Shown here piece after piece: positions 1-7,064 of a stretch of 44,526 nt of DNA; positions within the stretch are counted from its first letter, which is position 1, and each line of letters begins with the position of its first letter. The notes beneath the pieces are model-generated. The model was not told where the DNA came from, searched no databases, and was given only the letters and a program-made list of their open reading frames with translations. Both the position numbers and the translations under genes were made by a program. Source of the DNA: an uncultured bacterium (GTDB taxonomy: Bacteria > Bacillota > Clostridia > Oscillospirales > Oscillospiraceae); contig CATKXO010000024.1 in the NCBI GenBank assembly GCA_949840775.1, positions 1-44,526 of the forward strand, read 5' to 3'.

Positions 1-32
1 CTTTTTGAGCAAGGAAACGCTTAGTTTTGTTA

Positions 33-74
33 CCCCCCCCCCGCCGAAAAACTACAAAATTTCTTCGGCGTTTT
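33..74 (+). repeat. C10 run and inverted repeat at the left edge
   Basis: A run of ten C (33-42) runs directly into an inverted repeat, CGCCGAA (42-48) against TTCGGCG (64-70), with a 15-base AT-rich loop and TTTT after it on the plus strand. It could be a weak intrinsic terminator for something left of the window, or the end of an inserted element. Recognisable integrase coding stops within about 40 bases of it, so it lies at or near a breakpoint. I do not recognise the sequence to its left. Confidence 0.35.
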
Positions 75-83
75 CTTACAATT

Positions 84-542
84 TCAAATTGGCGTTGACA
101 GGTATGTCAGGTATCTTTGAATCTCAAAAGGGCTGATATTCTGCAAGACAGAACCCTTGAAGTACTTCATGATAGGTTTTGTCATGTCCTCACAGAAAGA
201 GACTGTAGTAGGCTTGTGGCTCCCGCTCCTAACATATAGAGGCAACCATATATCGGAAATGAAGCTGTTAAAATCATCGTTCCTTTGTTCAGGAGGGAGG
301 GAATAGCTTTTACCTGTTGACAGTGCAGCCATTTTCTTTTCATACTCAGCCCTTACAGTATCTTCCCATTCAAGCGCTGCTTTCTCAGCGGCTCTATTAG
401 CTTTAAAAGTCCCCATACCAGCAGGAGGTAGCCAAGTCTTGGTGCGAAAGATTTGCTTACCTTGGGTATCGCGTCCTACACAGGTTTTGAATTTATAGGA
501 TACGATTCTGTCAGATTTCTTCTTTGGAATAATGCTTGCCAT
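84..542 (-). pseudogene. Tyrosine recombinase (phage-type integrase), N-terminal fragment
   Basis: This 152-residue ORF has the layout of the N-terminal half of Firmicutes phage or ICE integrases. It starts with an AP2-like DNA-binding region (basic start, then CVGRDTQGKQIFRTKTW), has a helical linker at about residues 50-70, and ends in the beginning of the SAM-like core-binding domain (FNSFISDIWLPLY at about 95-107, then ISPFEIQRYL). The catalytic domain with the R..HxxR..Y residues is absent: a TGA follows YLSTPI, and no other frame continues the homology. Family members are about 370-400 residues, so this is a broken gene and cannot be an active recombinase. The ATG at 542 is preferred over the upstream GTG at 551 because an AGAAGGGG ribosome binding site sits 8 bases before it. 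The gene reads away from the split tRNA-Pro at 705-748, as expected of an element integrated there. Confidence 0.8.
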
Positions 543-581
543 TGATAACACCCCTTCTGGTGAATCAACGGTTTTTCAAAG

Positions 582-602
582 TGTTGACCCAATTGTTGAC
601 CC
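582..602 (+). repeat. Tandem 9-mer TGTTGACCC, possible integrase arm or regulator site
   Basis: TGTTGACCC occurs at 582-590 and again at 594-602, a 12-base period, about 40-60 bases upstream of the integrase start and between it and the tRNA-side junction. Short direct repeats in this position are typical of integrase arm-type sites or excisionase/regulator sites. No protein assignment can be made from sequence alone. Confidence 0.4.
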
Positions 603-633
603 TCTTACATATTTTTCCGTTTTTCTGTAAAGT

Positions 634-664
634 AAAAAACCTTGCAGTTCGTTGAACCACAAGG
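634..664 (-). terminator. Intrinsic terminator after the tRNA-Pro half
   Basis: On the minus strand, CCTTG pairs with CAAGG and inner GTTC pairs with GAAC across a short loop, followed by TTTTTT. It lies about 40 bases past the end of the tRNA half, so the promoter at 765-793, the half tRNA and this hairpin form a complete short transcription unit. Confidence 0.7.
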
Positions 665-704
665 CTTTCATACACCTACAGATTATGTGTCTCATGATAA
701 AACA

Positions 705-748
705 CTCGGACCCGAACCAAGCGCGATACCAAGCTTCGCCACACCCGG
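705..748 (-). pseudogene. 5' half of tRNA-Pro(CGG), 3' half missing
   Basis: On the minus strand this stretch has the 5' acceptor strand CCGGGTG, the D arm TGGCGAAGCTTGGTATCGCG, and an anticodon arm CTTGG / loop TTCGGGT / CCGAG with anticodon CGG. This is the pattern of bacterial tRNA-Pro. After the anticodon stem the sequence leaves the tRNA pattern: there is no variable loop, no T arm with TTCRA, and no CACCCGG acceptor strand before the terminator at 634-664. Anticodon loops are common crossover sites for tyrosine integrases, and a truncated integrase lies next to it. The simplest reading is an attachment junction. Loss of tRNA-Pro(CGG) is usually tolerable because tRNA-Pro(TGG) can read CCG. 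Confidence 0.7.
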
Positions 749-764
749 ATTGATTAGCTTAATT

Positions 765-793
765 ATTATATTAGTTTTTTCGCTTGCTGTCAA
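765..793 (-). promoter_or_regulatory. Consensus sigma-A promoter of the tRNA-Pro half
   Basis: The minus strand carries TTGACA (793-788), a 17-base spacer and TATAAT (770-765), a perfect consensus promoter. The start would fall about 10 bases before the tRNA acceptor stem. An intact strong promoter marks this as the native side of the tRNA gene. Confidence 0.85.
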
Positions 794-796
794 GAG

Positions 797-825
797 GAAT
801 ATTCCCTGTCCTTCTGGAATAGACT
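797..825 (+). promoter_or_regulatory. Candidate sigma-E sporulation promoter for the SpoIVFA/FB operon
   Basis: GAATATT (797-803), a 14-base spacer and AATAGACT (818-825) resemble the mother-cell sigma-E elements KMATATT and CATACAMT, with 6 of 8 matches at the -10. A start near 833 would exclude the ATG at 834 and fit the ATG at 855. Sigma-E control is the known regulation of spoIVF in Bacillus; here it is inferred. Confidence 0.45.
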
Positions 826-854
826 GACAAAAAATGGGCAGGGGAGGGGCCGGT

Positions 855-1916
855 ATGTATAATAGCCAGAGCACACAAGCGATGAGCCATAGAAGAAGTG
901 TCCGAGACTATGGTGGGCCGTCGGCTCGAAGACGGCAGCAAAGAATATCCAGTCAGGAGAAAGTCCGGCTGCTTCAGCTGACGATCTGCTTTGTGTTATT
1001 TCTGGTCATTTTTTTGTGGAAGGGTGTATTTCCCCAAAAGCTGAACCGGGTACGGGAGGACCTCTTTACACTGATTACCACTGATCTGGACTTTCGGGCG
1101 AGCTTGACAGAGCTGGGAGAAGCTCTGTCTGAGGGAGATTCGGTACTGGCTAACCTGGGGACTTTTTGCGTAGAGGTATTCGGTGCAGGTGAACAAGTGA
1201 AGCCGGAGGCGGAGCCGGAACCAGCTGCATTCACAGCGCCTTTGCTGCCGGCAGACATGCTTGGAGAGGAGCTGTACTTTCTCAGCCGGGCGGCGGATAT
1301 GACCGCCCGTACCGTCCATTATGCAGATCCCACCCCCTTCGGGCTGGAGGTGCGCACCATGGAGCAGGAACCGGTTCCAGAGGAAGCACCACCTGTTGAA
1401 GCGGCAGATGCCGGGGAGCCGCCCGCAGTCCCTGCGGCGGGGACGGTGGTGATGTACTCCGACTACAGCGGAGACCCCCTGCCGGGCAACTATACCATGG
1501 ACCAGCTGTCCCTAGGGGAGCTGGAGACGGTCACGCCCGTAATGGGCCGGCTCACCTCAGAATACGGTTACCGGGAGCATCCTATCCTGGGCAAGGTTCT
1601 CTTTCACGGTGGGGTGGATATCGGCGGGCAGGAGGGGGACCCTGTTGCAGCTTTTGCAGACGGAAAAGTGGAATATACTGGAAAAGATGAATCCTATGGC
1701 CTGTATCTCCAGGTGGACCATGGAAACGGAGTCAAGTCATTTTATGCACATTGCAGTAAGATTGTAGTAACCAAGGGACAGGCAGTGGCGCGGGGAGAGA
1801 AGCTGGCGGAGATAGGGTCCACTGGAATATCCACTGGGCCTCATCTCCATTTGGAGCTGAAATACGGAAAAATGCACCTGAATCCTGCTTACTATGTGGA
1901 ATTTTCAAAGCTATGA
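855..1916 (+). CDS. SpoIVFA-like membrane protein with M23 (LytM) peptidase domain
   Basis: The protein has 353 residues. A basic cytoplasmic N-terminus leads to one membrane segment at about 39-57, a long acidic, proline-rich linker (about 100-225), and a C-terminal M23 domain at about 230-353. The zinc-site residues of an active LytM fold are present: His251 and Asp255 in HGGVD, His299 in YAH, and His330/His332 in HLH. The stop overlaps the start of an M50 protease gene by 4 bases, the spoIVFA-spoIVFB arrangement. In Bacillus, SpoIVFA anchors and inhibits the SpoIVFB protease in the outer forespore membrane during pro-sigma-K processing. The ATG at 855 was chosen because AGGGG lies just before it; the ATG at 834 has no ribosome binding site. 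Any other M23 endopeptidase is possible, but the partner gene makes the SpoIVFA role likely. Confidence 0.8.
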   Translation: MYNSQSTQAMSHRRSVRDYGGPSARRRQQRISSQEKVRLLQLTICFVLFLVIFLWKGVFPQKLNRVREDLFTLITTDLDFRASLTELGEALSEGDSVLANLGTFCVEVFGAGEQVKPEAEPEPAAFTAPLLPADMLGEELYFLSRAADMTARTVHYADPTPFGLEVRTMEQEPVPEEAPPVEAADAGEPPAVPAAGTVVMYSDYSGDPLPGNYTMDQLSLGELETVTPVMGRLTSEYGYREHPILGKVLFHGGVDIGGQEGDPVAAFADGKVEYTGKDESYGLYLQVDHGNGVKSFYAHCSKIVVTKGQAVARGEKLAEIGSTGISTGPHLHLELKYGKMHLNPAYYVEFSKL

Positions 1917-2530
1917 TTCAACTGGGCAGGGTAGAGCTCACCAGTGGTTTTCTTCTCTTGCTGGCCTGGCTGAACTATTTGGACCACTCTCTTCTGGTTC
2001 CGCTGGCAATGGCCGCCTGTGCCGCTCATGAGCTGGGGCATATTGCCGCAATCCGGCTGCTGGGAGGGGGGATCAAAGGGATGCGGCTGACGGCCGTGGG
2101 CGCGGAGCTGGTGCTGGAGTGTCCCCTGGGTTACTGGCAGGAGGGGCTGTCCGCCCTGGCAGGGCCGGGGACCAATCTGGTGTTGGCATTGTCCTGCTGT
2201 AATTTGGAGCGCGGCCTTACCTTTGCGGGGCTAAACCTGGCTCTGGCCCTGTTCAACCTGCTCCCTGTGGGCCGCCTGGACGGCGGGCGGGCACTGCACT
2301 GCACCCTGGCCCTCCTGACGGGGCCAGGGGCGGCAGACCAGGGGATGGCCTGTCTGGAGCATCTGTGCGTCGCCGGGATGTTGGCCGCAGGATTGATGCT
2401 GGCCCGGATTCGTGGAAACGTTACCTTACTGCTGGTGGCCTTTTGGCTGCTGGCCGCTCTGCTGCGGCAAAATATTTACACCGATTATCGAAATAAAGCT
2501 TGCCAGCGGGTCAGGAAAAAGGTACAATAA
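1913..2530 (+). CDS. spoIVFB: SpoIVFB-like site-2 (M50) intramembrane metalloprotease
   Basis: This 205-residue, very hydrophobic protein carries the S2P signature: HELGH at residues 39-43 (His39 and His43 bind zinc, Glu40 is catalytic) and the distal LLPVGRLDGG motif at about 116-125, with Asp123 as third ligand. About six membrane segments are expected. In Bacillus the enzyme cuts pro-sigma-K in the mother cell membrane. It is translationally coupled to the preceding M23 gene (ATGA overlap), its expected regulator. The C-terminus is short and basic, and no CBS domain is visible, as in the Bacillus-type sporulation protease family. Confidence 0.88.
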   Translation: MIQLGRVELTSGFLLLLAWLNYLDHSLLVPLAMAACAAHELGHIAAIRLLGGGIKGMRLTAVGAELVLECPLGYWQEGLSALAGPGTNLVLALSCCNLERGLTFAGLNLALALFNLLPVGRLDGGRALHCTLALLTGPGAADQGMACLEHLCVAGMLAAGLMLARIRGNVTLLLVAFWLLAALLRQNIYTDYRNKACQRVRKKVQ

Positions 2531-2562
2531 GCCTTGTGTTTTACTTATGATCTGGGGGTTAC

Positions 2563-4410
2563 ATGATGAACCGTACCTTGGAACACATCCTGCCGAAGGT
2601 GCAAAAGCCGGCCCGGTACACGGGCGGAGAATACAATGCGGTGGTCAAGGACAGGAGCGCAGTGGATATGCGCTACGCCCTGTGCTTTCCTGACACCTAT
2701 GAGATCGGCATGTCAAATCTGGGCTGCCGGATTCTGTACGGCGTAATGAATGAGCGGCCCGATATCTGGTGTGAGCGGTGTTTTGCCCCCTGGGGGGATA
2801 TGGAGGAGCAGCTGCGCCACGAGGGCCTGCTCCTCTACGGCCTGGAGAGCGGTGATCCCATTGCCGAGTTTGACATCATCGGTTTCTCCCTGGGCTACGA
2901 GATGGCCTACACCAATGTTTTAAATATGCTGGACCTGGCCGGGCTGCCCCTGCGCAGCGCTGACCGCACTGATTTTTCCCCTCTGGTGGTAGCAGGGGGG
3001 ACCTGCTGCTACAATCCGGAGCCCCTGGCCCCCTTTGTGGACTTTTTCGTCCTGGGGGAGGGGGAGGATGTCACCCTGGAGTACATCGACCTCTACCGCC
3101 AGGCCCGGGATGAATGCTGGTCCAAGGAGGAGTTCCTGGAGGAAGTTGGCATGATTGAGGGTATCTATGTGCCCTCTCTGTTTGAGCCGGTGTACCGTCC
3201 GGACGGGACCTTGGAGTCGGTTGACATAAAAGAGGGGAAAAAGGCCCATGCGGTGATTACCAAGCGGATCGTCCAGGACATGGATAAGGCCTATTTCCCG
3301 GTGAAGACCATCATTCCCTCCACCGAGATTGTCCACGACCGGGTGATGCTGGAGCTCTTCCGGGGGTGTATCCGGGGCTGCCGGTTCTGCCAGGCGGGCT
3401 ACGCCTACCGGCCGGTGCGTTCCCGCAGTCCGGAGCTGCTGGCCAAATACGGCAGAGAAGCCATCGAGGACTCCGGCTATCAGGAGATGACCCTGTCCTC
3501 TCTGTCCTCTACCGACTACCCCGACCTGCTCCCTCTGTGCGACGAGCTGCTGGACTACTGCGCTCCCAGGGACATCGGCCTGTCCCTGCCCTCCCTGCGG
3601 GCGGATACCTTCTCCATGAGCCTGATGGAGCGGCTCCAGCGGGTGCGCCGGGGCGGACTCACCTTTGCCCCTGAGGCGGGCACCCAGCGCCTGCGGGACG
3701 CCATCAACAAGAACCTCCGGGAGGAGGACCTGCTCCAGTCCTGCAAAACCGCCTTTGCGGGGGGCTGGAGCGGGGTGAAGCTCTACTTCATGCTGGGCCT
3801 GCCCACTGAGACCGACGAGGATGTGCTGGGCATTGCCGACCTGGCCCGAAAGGTCTACTTCACCTGGCGAGAGTACAGCCCCAATAAGGCCCGGGGGGTG
3901 CGGATCACCGTGTCCACCTCCTGGTTTGTCCCCAAGCCCCACACCGCCTTTCAGTGGGAGGGGCAAATCCCGGTGGAGGAGTACCAGCGGCGGGTGAACC
4001 TGCTGCGGGACGCCCTGAAACGGGACAAGTCCATCACCTACAACTGGCATGATCCCCAGACCAGTTATCTGGAGGCCATTTTGTCCCGGGGGGACCGGCG
4101 GCTGGCCGATGTGCTGGAGTGGGTGTGGGCCCACGGAGGCAAGATGGACGCCTGGACGGAATATTTCGACTACCAGCGGTGGCTGGACGGTCTGGCCGCC
4201 TGTGGGCTGGACGGGGACTTCTACGCCCACCGGGAGCGGGGAAGGGACGAGGTCTTTCCCTGGTGCCGGCTGTCCACCGGCGTGGATCACAGCTTCCTGT
4301 GGCATGAACGGGAGCTGTGCTACCAGTCGGTCACCACCCCGGACTGCCGCACCCGCTGCTCCGGCTGCGGAGCCAATAAGCTGTTGGAAGGGGGGAGGAC
4401 CTGTGGCTGA
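2563..4410 (+). CDS. B12-binding-type radical SAM protein, TIGR03960 family
   Basis: The protein has 615 residues. The first 200 or so form a cobalamin-binding-like Rossmann region (CFPDTYEIGMSNLG near 41, GEGED near 165). A radical SAM core follows, with cluster ligands C269, C273 and C276 in GCIRGCRFC. The C-terminal region ends in a cysteine-rich tail (CRTRCSGCG). The gene overlaps the following TIGR03936 gene by 8 bases. The two are fused or adjacent across Clostridia, often near ribonuclease G and rplU, and their substrate is not established. A possible role in tRNA or ribosome-linked modification is only an association from that neighbourhood. Ribosome binding site GGGGG lies 4 bases before the ATG. 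Confidence 0.88.
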   Translation: MMNRTLEHILPKVQKPARYTGGEYNAVVKDRSAVDMRYALCFPDTYEIGMSNLGCRILYGVMNERPDIWCERCFAPWGDMEEQLRHEGLLLYGLESGDPIAEFDIIGFSLGYEMAYTNVLNMLDLAGLPLRSADRTDFSPLVVAGGTCCYNPEPLAPFVDFFVLGEGEDVTLEYIDLYRQARDECWSKEEFLEEVGMIEGIYVPSLFEPVYRPDGTLESVDIKEGKKAHAVITKRIVQDMDKAYFPVKTIIPSTEIVHDRVMLELFRGCIRGCRFCQAGYAYRPVRSRSPELLAKYGREAIEDSGYQEMTLSSLSSTDYPDLLPLCDELLDYCAPRDIGLSLPSLRADTFSMSLMERLQRVRRGGLTFAPEAGTQRLRDAINKNLREEDLLQSCKTAFAGGWSGVKLYFMLGLPTETDEDVLGIADLARKVYFTWREYSPNKARGVRITVSTSWFVPKPHTAFQWEGQIPVEEYQRRVNLLRDALKRDKSITYNWHDPQTSYLEAILSRGDRRLADVLEWVWAHGGKMDAWTEYFDYQRWLDGLAACGLDGDFYAHRERGRDEVFPWCRLSTGVDHSFLWHERELCYQSVTTPDCRTRCSGCGANKLLEGGRTCG

Positions 4411-5068
4411 CCGGCTGCTGTTCACCAAAACGGGGCGGGCCCGGTATATCTCTCACCTGGACCTGATGCGAACCTTCCAGCGGGCCTTTTCCCGGGCCAA
4501 AATTCCCATCAAGCACACCGAGGGCTTCAATCCCCACCCCTTTGTGTCCATCGCCCTGCCCCTGTCGGTGGGCTTCTCCAGCCAGTGCGAGATTTTGGAG
4601 TTCGGCCTGCTGGAGGGGACAAGCTATGAGGAGGTCCCGGAACGGCTCACCGCCGCCATGCCCGAGGGGATTGTCATCCACCAGTGCTACCCGGCGGAAC
4701 GAAAGTTGAAGGAATTGTGTTATGTCAACTATATCATGACCTTTGACTATCCGGAGGGCAGGCCCCAGGAGACGGAGCCCGCCATGGCCGCCCTGCTCAG
4801 TCGGGAGAGCCTGGTGGTAAAGAAGAAGTCCAACAAGGCCAAGGCAGGCTTTACAGAGGTGGACATCATTCCCTGTGTCCGCAGCTGGCGCATCGAGTGC
4901 CAGAGCGACACGATGATGGTGGACCTGGTCACCTCCGCCCAGAATCCCGGCCTGAATCCCGATTTGATCCGGGCCGCTTTCTGCGCCGAGTACCCGGAAT
5001 ATGTCCCCGATTTCGTCACTTTCCACCGCCGGGATGTGCTGGACGGGGAGGGGAAGTCCTTTCGGTAG
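4403..5068 (+). CDS. TIGR03936 / DUF2344 radical SAM-associated protein
   Basis: This 221-residue protein starts at GTG 4403, inside the end of the preceding gene and after a GGGGGAGGA ribosome binding site. The opening, with RYISHLDLMRTFQRAFSRA, and the following GFNPHP segment are hallmarks of DUF2344, the partner of the B12-type radical SAM protein upstream. No catalytic motif is visible, and a substrate-presenting or accessory role is inferred from the constant pairing. A longer open frame starting at 4049 lies antisense-like over the radical SAM gene in another frame and is not coding. Confidence 0.87.
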   Translation: MADRLLFTKTGRARYISHLDLMRTFQRAFSRAKIPIKHTEGFNPHPFVSIALPLSVGFSSQCEILEFGLLEGTSYEEVPERLTAAMPEGIVIHQCYPAERKLKELCYVNYIMTFDYPEGRPQETEPAMAALLSRESLVVKKKSNKAKAGFTEVDIIPCVRSWRIECQSDTMMVDLVTSAQNPGLNPDLIRAAFCAEYPEYVPDFVTFHRRDVLDGEGKSFR

Positions 5069-5093
5069 GCCGCCCCTACGAAGGAGAAACGTT

Positions 5094-5276
5094 ATGTATA
5101 CCTATGAGTATGAGCGAATCTATGTTGAGGGATTTATAAGTTTAAAAACAAAAAGGTATGAAGAAGTGATTACCCGCCGGGCGGAGGATGGCTGGCGCTA
5201 TGCCGGCTTTCTTCCTATTGTGTGGACGAATGGTGCCCTCACAGAGATAGATCTGATTTTTGAAAAGGAGGTGTAA
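5094..5276 (+). CDS. Small DUF4177-type protein
   Basis: This 60-residue protein has the DUF4177 pattern: an N-terminal YEYERI strand, then EEVITRRAEDGWRYAGF in the middle, and a C-terminal strand ending IDLIFEKEV. Members are small alpha/beta proteins of unknown role. The ATG has a good AAGGAG site 7 bases before it. The gene's own last codons (GGAGGTG) provide the ribosome binding site of the next gene, so the two are probably translated together. Confidence 0.75.
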   Translation: MYTYEYERIYVEGFISLKTKRYEEVITRRAEDGWRYAGFLPIVWTNGALTEIDLIFEKEV

Positions 5277-5279
5277 CCA

Positions 5280-5645
5280 ATGGAAAAACCCACCCAGCAC
5301 AGCCTGACCTGGACGGTGGACGACACCATGACCGCCAAGCGCATCGGGACGGCGGGGGCCAAGATTCTGTCCACCCCCAACATGCTGGCCCTGATGGAGG
5401 CCTGCGCTCTGGAGCTGGCCCAGGAGTATTTGGACGAGGGCATGACCACTGTGGGCGCCGAGGCCCACGTCCGCCACCTGGCCCCCACTCCTGTGGGGAT
5501 GCAGGTGACCGCCACTGCCACTCTGCGGGAGATCGAGCGGCGGAAAATGTGGTTTGACATCGAGGTCCGCGATGAGAAGGGCAAGTGCGGCGAGGGCTCC
5601 CACCTGCGGATTATGGTGCCCCAGAAAGACCGGAGCCAAGGCTGA
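5280..5645 (+). CDS. Hotdog-fold thioesterase, FlK-like
   Basis: This 121-residue protein matches the thioesterase family related to fluoroacetyl-CoA thioesterase FlK. It has the STPNMLALMEACALELAQ helix with its acidic residue, TVGAEAHVRHLAPTPVGMQV in the middle, and a terminal strand GEGSHLRIMV. Members hydrolyse acyl-CoA or act on short acyl groups. The physiological substrate here cannot be named. It ends the run of genes starting at 855. A riboswitch-controlled unit follows after a 30-base gap to its promoter. Confidence 0.78.
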   Translation: MEKPTQHSLTWTVDDTMTAKRIGTAGAKILSTPNMLALMEACALELAQEYLDEGMTTVGAEAHVRHLAPTPVGMQVTATATLREIERRKMWFDIEVRDEKGKCGEGSHLRIMVPQKDRSQG

Positions 5646-5675
5646 TTTTTTGGCGGAAAATTTATCCGGGCCCCC

Positions 5676-5704
5676 TTGACAAGGGAGCGAGGGTGTGGTA
5701 ATAT
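5676..5704 (+). promoter_or_regulatory. Sigma-A promoter of the riboswitch-oadB unit
   Basis: TTGACA (5676-5681), a 17-base spacer and TAATAT (5699-5704) sit just upstream of the structured leader. Transcription would start near 5711, at the base of the aptamer. Confidence 0.8.
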
Positions 5705-5709
5705 GCCCC

Positions 5710-5815
5710 ATACGACAAGGGGAGTAGTCAGCGCGCCTTAACTGGTGCGCGGCGCCAGTCAACAAGCATGTGCGGGCCGCGAGCCCGCTCTGGCTGCGTC
5801 TGAAATGACCAGACC
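5710..5815 (+). promoter_or_regulatory. yybP-ykoY-type (manganese) riboswitch aptamer
   Basis: The leader holds the family's signature AAGGGGAGTAG (5717-5727), a hairpin GCGCGCC/GGTGCGC, then GCCAG...CTGGC enclosing the conserved TCAACA segment and a GCGGGC/GCCCGC hairpin. It ends with ATGACCAGACC. This order matches the Mn2+-sensing yybP-ykoY RNA. The last bases of the aptamer (GACCTGTG) are also the first arm of the terminator at 5812-5847, so ligand-stabilised aptamer pairing would prevent termination. That predicts expression on metal. The ligand is inferred from family resemblance. Confidence 0.75.
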
Positions 5816-5847
5816 TGTGTTCCGAGTACTCGGAACACAGGTCTTTT
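5812..5847 (+). terminator. Riboswitch expression-platform terminator
   Basis: GACCTGTGTTCCGAG pairs perfectly with its complement across a 3- to 4-base loop and is followed by TTTTTT. It lies between the aptamer and the oadB-like gene, so it is a regulated attenuator rather than an operon end. Confidence 0.9.
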
Positions 5848-5901
5848 TTATATAGATATCGCAAAATTGGAAAGAATATCAGAAAAAAGGAGCGTATGTA
5901 T

Positions 5902-7047
5902 ATGGATTTTTCCTTCCTTTGGCAGGGGCTTCTGTCTATCTCCTGGCAGCAGCTGGTTATGTACGGCATCGGCGGCCTGTTGATCTGGCTGGCCATCGAA
6001 AAGGGGCTGGAGCCGGCTCTCCTTATGCCGATGGGGTTCGGGGCGATCCTGGTGAACCTGCCTTTATCCGGCGTGGTAGATCAGTTCAGCGCCGGCGTGG
6101 GGGAGACCCGCGGCATCATTCAGTGGCTCTTTGAGACGGGGATTGAGGCCAGCGAGGCCATGCCCCTGCTGCTCTTCATCGGCATCGGGGCCATGATCGA
6201 CTTCGGGCCTCTGCTGGCCAACCCCAAGCTCTTCCTGTGCGGCGCGGCTGCCCAGGCGGGCATCTTCCTCACCATTATCATCGCCGCGCTGCTGGGCTTT
6301 GACCTGAAGGACGCTGCCTCTATCGGCATCATCGGCGCCGCCGACGGCCCTACAGCCCTGATGGTGTCCCAAAGCCTGCGGTCCAGCTACGTGGGCGCCA
6401 TTGCCGTAGCCGCCTACTCCTACATGGCGCTGGTTCCCATCATCCAACCAGCCGCCATTAAGCTGGTCACCACCCGGCGGGACCGGGCGATGAAAATGGA
6501 CTACAGGCCCCAGAGTGTCACCCGTAGCATGCGGATTCTGTTTCCCATTGTGGTAACCGTCGTTGCCGGGCTGGTGGCCCCCGCTTCAGTGGCGCTGGTG
6601 GGATTCCTCATGTTCGGCAACCTGATCCGGGAGTGCGGCGTCCTTTCCTCACTGGCCAACACCGCCCGGAACGATTTGGCCAACCTGATTACGCTGCTGC
6701 TGGGGATTACCATTTCTTTTTCCATGAGGTCCGAGCAGTTTGTCCGGTGGGAAACTCTTCTGATTATGGGGCTGGGCCTGGTCGCCTTTGTGCTGGACTC
6801 TGTCGTAGGGGTTCTCTTTGTCAAGGCGCTGAACCTTGTAACGCCCGGCAGCCGGATCAACCCCATGGTGGGAGCGGCGGGGATTTCCGCGTTTCCCATG
6901 TCCTCCCGGGTGATTGAGAAGCTGGGGCAGGAGGCTGATCCTCAAAATCACCTGCTGATGCACGCCATTGCCGCCAATGTGTCCGGACAGATCGCTTCCG
7001 TAGTGGCGGGCGGCGTGGTGCTGCAATACTTTGCCAACATAGGCTAA
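5902..7047 (+). CDS. OadB/GcdB-like sodium-pump decarboxylase beta subunit
   Basis: This 381-residue polytopic membrane protein belongs to the beta-subunit family of Na+-translocating biotin decarboxylases (oxaloacetate, methylmalonyl-CoA, glutaconyl-CoA). Family landmarks are visible: GIGAMIDFGPLLANP, GAADGPTALMVS, the region IQPAAIKL, SRINPMVGAAGISAFPMSSRV, and a C-terminal segment with the HLLMHAIAANVSGQIASVV region. In known pumps this subunit carries Na+ and receives CO2 from carboxybiotin. Here no alpha (carboxyltransferase) or biotin carrier gene is near, only a tiny gamma-like peptide follows. An upstream metal-type riboswitch suggests a stand-alone or separately controlled role. ATG 5902 lies 9 bases after AAGGAG; the in-frame ATG at 5896 lies only 3 bases after it. 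Confidence 0.85.
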   Translation: MDFSFLWQGLLSISWQQLVMYGIGGLLIWLAIEKGLEPALLMPMGFGAILVNLPLSGVVDQFSAGVGETRGIIQWLFETGIEASEAMPLLLFIGIGAMIDFGPLLANPKLFLCGAAAQAGIFLTIIIAALLGFDLKDAASIGIIGAADGPTALMVSQSLRSSYVGAIAVAAYSYMALVPIIQPAAIKLVTTRRDRAMKMDYRPQSVTRSMRILFPIVVTVVAGLVAPASVALVGFLMFGNLIRECGVLSSLANTARNDLANLITLLLGITISFSMRSEQFVRWETLLIMGLGLVAFVLDSVVGVLFVKALNLVTPGSRINPMVGAAGISAFPMSSRVIEKLGQEADPQNHLLMHAIAANVSGQIASVVAGGVVLQYFANIG

Positions 7048-7064
7048 CAGGGGGGAAATAAAAG

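Noticed and set aside
665-704. 3' half of the tRNA-Pro gene
   Set aside because: No variable loop, TTCRA T loop or acceptor strand complementary to CCGGGTG can be found before the terminator.
642-827. Small plus-strand ORF
   Set aside because: It covers the minus-strand terminator, tRNA half and promoter, and has no ribosome binding site.
2920-4428. 502-codon minus-strand open frame
   Set aside because: It lies entirely over the radical SAM gene. Its protein is a Pro/Gly/His-rich shadow without a recognisable domain, caused by G/C-rich third bases.
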